From UBA2210 sp036825195 (GTDB lineage Bacteria; Desulfobacterota; Syntrophia; Syntrophales; UBA2210), in the NCBI GenBank assembly GCA_036825195.1, contig DAISYQ010000027.1, forward strand, positions 1 through 48,399: 48,399 nt of DNA, given 5' to 3'. Below are positions 43,798-48,399 of the stretch, in pieces. Position numbers and translations under genes: made by a program. The notes under the pieces are model-generated. The model saw nothing but the letters and a program-made list of their open reading frames with translations, ran no database searches and was not told where the DNA came from. Within the stretch, counting starts at the first letter, position 1. Every line of letters starts with the position of its first letter.

Positions 43798-44439
43798 TCA
43801 CGGGAGCATATCCACATCGACGGCATCTCCCCCATCGTACGTCACAAGCGCCCCTCCCCCTCCCTTTCCCATGTTACAGTTTACCACGAGGGTCTTTCCC
43901 AGATGCTCCCAGCCCGGCCTTTCATGGATGTGTCCGCAGATACAGAGCCGCGGCCGGCACTTTTCAATCACCTTGCAGAGGCCGGCCGATCCCGCATGGA
44001 ACCTGCCGAAGGCCTCGTCAAGCACTCCTCTGGGCGGGGGATGGGCCACCAGAACTGATTGGTCATCCAGGAGGGTTTCAAGTCTTTCGATGGCGCCCCC
44101 TTCGGTCCAACATATGCGTGAATAAAAGGGCAACGGTATGGTGCCGCCCACACCCACAAATGAGACGCCCTGTATCGTATGGTTATTCATGTGAAGGGGA
44201 AAGATATTGGAAGCGTCCTCCAGCAGGGTCTCCACACGCGGAAGATCGCTGTTTCCGCGAACAGCCAGGACAGGCACGGGCATGTCGTTCAACTCATCTA
44301 TAACGGGGAGTGAATCGGTATAGTTTGTAATATCACCGGCAACAACGAGCACATTGGGTTCAAGCTCCGACACATATCGTCTGATCCGTCCGATACGCTC
44401 CCTTTTCCCGTGAATATCGGCCACGGCGTATATGCGCAT
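43798..44439 (-). CDS. Calcineurin-like metallophosphoesterase
   Basis: This 213-residue protein has the five metal-binding blocks of the family in order: VADIHGKRERI, VAGDITNYTDS, VRGNSDLP (GNxD type), VAHPPP and CGHIHERPG. Two metal ions would hydrolyse phosphoesters; known relatives act on cyclic nucleotides or phosphoproteins. It is short and cytoplasmic, close to YfcE-like enzymes in size. The ATG at 44439 lies about 30 bp after the helical protein gene, so the two may be cotranscribed. Confidence 0.9.
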   Translation of the reverse strand: MRIYAVADIHGKRERIGRIRRYVSELEPNVLVVAGDITNYTDSLPVIDELNDMPVPVLAVRGNSDLPRVETLLEDASNIFPLHMNNHTIQGVSFVGVGGTIPLPFYSRICWTEGGAIERLETLLDDQSVLVAHPPPRGVLDEAFGRFHAGSAGLCKVIEKCRPRLCICGHIHERPGWEHLGKTLVVNCNMGKGGGGALVTYDGGDAVDVDMLP

Positions 44440-44470
44440 TGTCCCCCCTGCCCCGATGTGTCGGCCCGTT

Positions 44471-44920
44471 CTATTTTTTTGAGCCGAATTCTTTCACCGA
44501 CTTTTCCCAGGCTTCGCTGAGGGCATTGTACGTTTCCGAGAACCCCTTCTTCATGTGCCCCCAGGCCTCACCGGTGCTGTTTTTCAGACTTCCGTACCAC
44601 TCGGCTACCTGAGTCCGCTGTTTGCGCAGGGCCTTGAGGCTGGCCCGTGCCTTTTCACGGGCGGTCGCATCCATCTTGTCCCAGCTTTCATCGATACTTT
44701 CTTCCAGGGCATCGATACGTTTATCGAGAATATCCAGCGACTCTTTCGCCCTGCGGACCGCTTCGTCTCTCTGATCGATGGTATAGTCACCGAGCGCCTT
44801 CAGCATATCCTGGGTTTCTTTCTTGACCCCTTCCATCGACACCGCCATGGAGCACAGGGGCATGAAAACAAAGATACACACCACCATTATCGCAAAAAGA
44901 ATTTTCCTGTCACAGTTCAT
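44471..44920 (-). CDS. Exported helical (coiled-coil) protein of unknown function
   Basis: This 149-residue protein begins with a signal peptide or single membrane helix (ILFAIMVVCIFVFMPLCSMAVS). The remainder is highly charged and alpha-helical, with heptad-like runs such as AKESLDILDKRIDALEESIDESWDKM and SLKALRKQRTQVAEWYGSL. No enzyme motif is visible. A periplasmic coiled-coil or lipid-associated role is possible. The Cys in the signal region (LCSMA) is not in a clear lipobox. The ATG at 44920 follows GGAGAGG. Confidence 0.7.
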   Translation of the reverse strand: MNCDRKILFAIMVVCIFVFMPLCSMAVSMEGVKKETQDMLKALGDYTIDQRDEAVRRAKESLDILDKRIDALEESIDESWDKMDATAREKARASLKALRKQRTQVAEWYGSLKNSTGEAWGHMKKGFSETYNALSEAWEKSVKEFGSKK

Positions 44921-44947
44921 CCGTCCTCTCCTTTCTCGCTGTGAGTC

Positions 44948-45685
44948 TCACGAATTTCCCGGCGGCGGGACAAACGAATCCACCGGGTAAAATCGAGTCA
45001 GCTCATCTTTATACAATCGCCACTCGGGCATAAATCCGGTCATTAATGCCTTGAATCTGTCACCATGGTTTCTCTCAAGGAGATGAGCCATTTCATGGAC
45101 CACAACATATTCCAGACATTCGGGCCGTCGCTTGGCAAGCTCCAGATTCAGCCAGATACGTTTCGCCTGCCGGTTGCAGGTACCCCACCGGGTTTTCATC
45201 CTTTTGATGCCGAATTCCCGGACCCGGACACCCATCTTCTTTTCCCACTTCCCGATCAGCGGCGGCACCGTCTCTTTCAGCCTCTGCCGGTACCATTCGT
45301 CGAGAACGGCTTTCTTTTGAAGGGTATCCGTATCTGGCCTGACATAGAGCTCCATCTCGCTGTCGTTCAGCACCACCCTTGCCGCGGCATTCCGTTCGAT
45401 CACCTTCAGCAGATAAGGTCTGCCGTTGAAATAGTGACTTTCCCGATTGACAAATTCCCTCGGCTGCTCTTTTTTCCGGCCCTTCAGTTTGACCTGCTGC
45501 CTTCGAATCCAGTCAAGTTTCGAAACGACAAACATCCGAATGGCGTCAAGACTCATCCTGCTCGGTACCGAAACCCTGACCCCGCCCGCAGGCGGATACA
45601 CTCTCAGATACACATTCTTGATGTTTTTCCGCACCACATCAACCGTAATATCCTCTACCTGCAACTGCTTCATGCCAGTATTCAA
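44948..45685 (-). CDS. YgjP-type zinc metalloprotease (DUF45/WLM)
   Basis: This 245-residue protein has the zinc motif HEMAHLLERNHGDRF (HExxH plus the following HGxxF) and the preceding RWGTCNRQAKRIWLN, which together define the YgjP/SprT-like M48-related family. The N-terminal half is the family's beta-rich part (VRVSVPSRMSLDAIRMFV). These cytoplasmic proteins occur widely but their role is not well defined; some neighbour type I restriction genes, which are not seen here. The frame starts at ATG 45685, with another ATG at 45673. It ends 28 bp before the helical exported protein gene. Confidence 0.9.
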   Translation of the reverse strand: MNTGMKQLQVEDITVDVVRKNIKNVYLRVYPPAGGVRVSVPSRMSLDAIRMFVVSKLDWIRRQQVKLKGRKKEQPREFVNRESHYFNGRPYLLKVIERNAAARVVLNDSEMELYVRPDTDTLQKKAVLDEWYRQRLKETVPPLIGKWEKKMGVRVREFGIKRMKTRWGTCNRQAKRIWLNLELAKRRPECLEYVVVHEMAHLLERNHGDRFKALMTGFMPEWRLYKDELTRFYPVDSFVPPPGNS

Positions 45686-46021
45686 TCAGCCCCTGCACGA
45701 TCAGAAAAATTCTTAAGAACACCACGAAAAGCAATCTTCTTGTAGCATATTCAGATTTCGTTTGCGATAGGGTTTTGATTCCGGAATCTCGGAGTTCATA
45801 ATATGCTATAATTTCTGATATTGTTTTAGACACAAGGTTAAGTCAACAACTACTCCGGCTGAGTGATCTTGAAAGTTATGCAGGTGGGATGTTTTCTATT
45901 GATGCTTTGCTGAAGTCGCTAGAATGGTTATGATTTATTGTATACTTCTTTCTATAATCAGTAATGATTAAATTAAAGGGCGCTGTCCCTCATTTTAAAA
46001 GGGCGCTGTCCATCATTTTCC
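45686..46021. other. 336-bp intergenic region ending in a tandem repeat
   Basis: This AT-rich stretch has no supported gene. It holds the upstream region of the metalloprotease gene, with a possible minus-strand promoter (TTGACT, 17 bp, CAATAT around 45817-45845). Its right end is the two-copy repeat at 45975-46020. Confidence 0.45.
45975..46020. repeat. Two-copy 23-bp tandem repeat
   Basis: AAAGGGCGCTGTCCCTCATTTT begins at 45975 and is repeated at 45998 with a single C-to-A difference within the shared part. It abuts the stop of the pentapeptide-repeat gene. The motif AGGGACA (here as TGTCCCT) recurs at 47666-47672 beyond the gene's start, in inverted orientation, which suggests an end or target of a mobile element. 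Confidence 0.65.
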
Positions 46022-47623
46022 CTACCTTCTGAATCTGTTCCGCACCGCCAGGATGAAGAGGGCCGTCTGGATGGGAATGAGTATCTGTGCTATCAATCGT
46101 ATGAGTTCACCCCACATATTCCGGGGGACGAATAAGACATCCTTCTGGAATGTCGCGTATTTTAGAGTGTTCATCAGGAGGGCGCCGATGCTCTTCAGAT
46201 CGAGGGCTCCGAGCGTTATCGACGTGATCCCGTGAAAATCTGTGGGATTTAACCCGGAGACGCCCGCCGCATCAAGGCCGGTCCACGCAAGGCCAAAAGA
46301 CAGGAGAAAAATCAACGCTGCCAAGACAACACCAGCTCTTACATACCGCTCTCCATAGCCACTGGAAAGCCAATAAAGGAAGGAAAAACTAGGTAAATAC
46401 CTCCTGAATGCGTTTTCTTTCCGGTACATTTCCTTCTCGCCATAGTGCCAGTTGGAAACCTCGGACCAATTCTGGAGGGTTCGATACTTATTTTTCATCC
46501 TGCGGTACAGGATTCCTACCTTGCGAATTTGATCGCCGTATTTTTTTCCATAGGAAACAGTTCTTTTTATCCAGTTTTTAAAATCAAGATAATCGGTATA
46601 AAGCGTTTTTAATCTATCATCATTGGGCGTCAAATTGTTCTTTTTCATTTGTTCAAAAAGATCGATCTCATCATACAAAACATTTCGCCAACTTCTCAGC
46701 CCTGATCTTGGCCACTTGACATTCACAAAGTCTATTTTTTGTATTTGCGTATCGGAAAAAGAAACCTCTGAGAGATCTGTTCCTTCAAATAAAAGAGACC
46801 CTTCGATATTAAGGTACCAGAACCTTGCTTGGTTCAAAAAAGTGTTTGTCCCGGCAAAATCTTGAAAGATGATTTGTCCCTTTTTCATAACATTGAGAAA
46901 AGCAAAACTTGAATACCCGTTGAACTGGGCATCCATAAATCCACCTTCTTTGTTGAATCGAGCATTGTTAAAATTTGCATTATTGAAATGGGCGTTCATA
47001 AAAGAAACAAGTGATCTAAAACAAGTATCCTCAAAGCGTGCTTCCTTTCTGAAGAGGGCATTCTGAAAGTTTCCTTCTCCACTAAATTGAGTCTTTACAA
47101 AATATGCGTGTCCATTAAATCGAGCCCTCTCAAAGTTTGTCGCACTAAACTGAGCTCGACTGAAATATGCACCTTCACAGAATAATGTTTGCATAAAAAC
47201 TGTAAACCTTCTGAATCGTGCACCTATAAACGTTGCGTTCATGCTGAACTGGGCTAACATAAAATTTGCGTCTTGTCTGAATCGGGTTTCTCTGAAATCA
47301 ACATTTCCACCGAAGTGTGTTCCTTGAAAAACCGCAAAACCATTGAAGTAGGCTTTAAAACACTCCATACTAGGAAGCGGATTATTTTTATCAAACTGAT
47401 TGAATGCTATGTTACCCTCGAATATAGTTCCAGAGAGATCGCACGTTTTTTTCTTTTCTTGTGCTTCTCGTATCCTTGCAAAGACGAGTTCGTTGAAGGC
47501 ATCAAGCAATATTCCCTTCTTCCCCTGCGGCGCGTGAAAAACGCAGTATTCTTTCCCCGCATGTTTGTAAACCGTTTCGAGGTGCTTGCACCACCCGTTT
47601 CCATCTTCATAACAGCACGGCAT
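46022..47623 (-). CDS. Pentapeptide-repeat protein with C-terminal membrane helices
   Basis: This 533-residue protein starts with a Cys/His-rich segment (MPCCYEDGNGWCKHLE, later YCVFH) that could bind zinc. Residues about 60-300 are pentapeptide-type repeats with Phe at the centre, such as ANFMLAQF, ATFIGARF, AYFSRAQF and ANFNNARF, which should form a right-handed beta-helix. A linker follows. Two hydrophobic helices end it (VVLAALIFLLSFGLAW and LIAQILIPIQTALFILAVRNRF). This arrangement resembles pentapeptide proteins with a two-helix channel-like tail, though no selectivity filter is seen. AAGGAGG precedes the ATG at 47623. The gene is visibly more AT-rich than its neighbours, a sign of transfer. 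Function is unknown. Confidence 0.88.
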   Translation of the reverse strand: MPCCYEDGNGWCKHLETVYKHAGKEYCVFHAPQGKKGILLDAFNELVFARIREAQEKKKTCDLSGTIFEGNIAFNQFDKNNPLPSMECFKAYFNGFAVFQGTHFGGNVDFRETRFRQDANFMLAQFSMNATFIGARFRRFTVFMQTLFCEGAYFSRAQFSATNFERARFNGHAYFVKTQFSGEGNFQNALFRKEARFEDTCFRSLVSFMNAHFNNANFNNARFNKEGGFMDAQFNGYSSFAFLNVMKKGQIIFQDFAGTNTFLNQARFWYLNIEGSLLFEGTDLSEVSFSDTQIQKIDFVNVKWPRSGLRSWRNVLYDEIDLFEQMKKNNLTPNDDRLKTLYTDYLDFKNWIKRTVSYGKKYGDQIRKVGILYRRMKNKYRTLQNWSEVSNWHYGEKEMYRKENAFRRYLPSFSFLYWLSSGYGERYVRAGVVLAALIFLLSFGLAWTGLDAAGVSGLNPTDFHGITSITLGALDLKSIGALLMNTLKYATFQKDVLFVPRNMWGELIRLIAQILIPIQTALFILAVRNRFRR

Positions 47624-47744
47624 GGATTTCCTCCTTGCCTGGGACTAGATAAATATAAATAAATAGGGACAACTGTACATGCTCAGTAATTAGGTAACTC
47701 ATTTGGATTGTGTTATAAAGGCAAAACCACCAAAGGAGTCACCT

Positions 47745-48399
47745 ATGAAATATGCCGATATCGTCATCGTAAAGCGCTGGATTCCGATATTGGAAGAGTA
47801 TGAGCGCACAAAAGCAAAAGTTAATCCCCGTCCCTTTCGGTTTGTCAAAGATTTATGCGAAGCACATCATATATCAGAGAAAGAACTGTCACGGTACTAT
47901 CATAAATGGCTTGAAGGGGGTAGAACGCCGGAATCGCTGTTGCCCGAGAAGCGGGGAGCCAAACCGGGGAGCAGGAGAACCCCCAAACCCATTGAAAGAA
48001 ACATCGTCAAAGCCTATCGGCGTTTTGGTTCGAATCGATATGAGCTTGTACTGCTCTTTAAACCGTACTATCTGGACAAGACACCGTCACCTGCTACGAT
48101 GGACAGGATCAAGGCACGCTATCCTCTCAGCGAATCTGAAAAGAAGATAATCAAACGATACGAGAAGAAAGCACCGGGAGAGCTTGCCCATATTGATCTT
48201 TCGAAGATCCCCCGGGATCTGCGCTGTTCGTTTAAAATCAAAGAGCAGTATGTCGCGGCCCTCTGTGACGATTGTACCAGACTGGCCTATGCTGAAGTTA
48301 TAAAGGACAAGCGTGCCTCCACCTTGACCTATTTCATGGCGCGATCATTGTCATGGTTCAAACAGATATACAACTTTGAATTCGAAGCCATCATGTCTG
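47745..48399 (+). mobile_element. IS481-like transposase, 3' end beyond the window
   Basis: An open frame of 218 codons starts at the ATG at 47745 (AAAGGAG upstream) and continues past the window edge. The N-terminal part (KDLCEAHHISEKELSRYYHKW and GGRTPESLLPEKRGAKPG) is a helix-turn-helix DNA-binding region. The integrase core begins PGELAHIDLSKIPRD, followed by YVAALCDDCTRLAYAEVIKDKRASTLTYFMARSLSWF, which gives the first two acidic residues of an rve/DDE site in the IS481 style. The third acidic residue is outside the window. The left end of the element could lie between 47660 and 47700, where I cannot fix the terminal repeat. Confidence 0.8.

Noticed and set aside
45639..45833. Small 64-codon minus-strand frame overlapping the metalloprotease start
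   Set aside because: No ribosome-binding site or family match, and it overlaps the start of a better supported gene.
1..48399. tRNA, rRNA or CRISPR array
   Set aside because: No tRNA-like cloverleaf, rRNA segment or regularly spaced direct repeats were noticed on reading; a dedicated scan was not possible.

Overview
The window looks like a metabolically versatile anaerobic or facultative bacterium, most likely a Desulfobacterota (deltaproteobacterial) lineage related to syntrophs or sulfate reducers. This is inferred from gene content: long acyl-CoA catabolic operons, a TRAP carboxylate transporter, sigma-54 control, a selenocysteine-encoding UGA in a peroxiredoxin, and a cbb3-type oxidase. 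No rRNA or tRNA gene was seen to confirm taxonomy.

Positions 1-21873 (all minus strand) form one long catabolic cluster. Read from its upstream end it holds an amidohydrolase, an acyl-CoA carboxyltransferase, a second amidohydrolase, a methylmalonyl-CoA-epimerase-like protein, a complete DctP-DctQ-DctM TRAP importer, a CoA ligase, a family I CoA transferase, a dienoyl-CoA-reductase-like flavo-Fe-S enzyme, a second epimerase paralogue, a BadH-like short-chain dehydrogenase, an acyl-CoA dehydrogenase with Asp at the usual catalytic Glu position, a CoA ligase interrupted by an in-frame TGA, two enoyl-CoA hydratases, a 600-residue-class acyl-CoA dehydrogenase, a 3-hydroxyacyl-CoA dehydrogenase and the start of a probable thiolase. 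Together these can import a carboxylic acid, activate it and beta-oxidise it; a cyclic or branched substrate is inferred.

Positions 21874-26911 hold the apparent control point. A very good -24/-12 (sigma-54) promoter reads into the cluster, with a perfect 8-2-8 palindrome about 100 bp upstream as a candidate enhancer site. Next comes a PAS-AAA-Fis sigma-54 activator, then a plus-strand CoA ligase and a metallo-beta-lactamase-fold hydrolase preceded by a second, weaker -24/-12 candidate.

Positions 27041-32450 carry a selenocysteine peroxiredoxin, an MscS channel with a clear terminator, and a mrfA-mrfB (YprA/YprB) DNA-repair operon with a strong promoter and a perfect 20-bp palindrome at the predicted transcription start. 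Positions 32620-38071 (minus) hold an iron(III)-type ABC importer (binding protein, fused double permease, ATPase) translationally coupled to a DHH phosphoesterase.

Positions 38683-41892 encode an unusual oxygen reductase: CcoN, CcoO and a di-haem CcoP-like domain fused in one 924-residue protein, followed by CcoS and a small protein resembling the detached CcoP membrane anchor. Positions 42203-45685 hold a class B acid phosphatase, an alpha/beta hydrolase, a metallophosphoesterase, a helical exported protein and a YgjP-type metalloprotease. Positions 45975-48399 look like accessory DNA: a tandem repeat, an AT-rich pentapeptide-repeat membrane protein and the start of an IS481-like transposase cut by the window edge.
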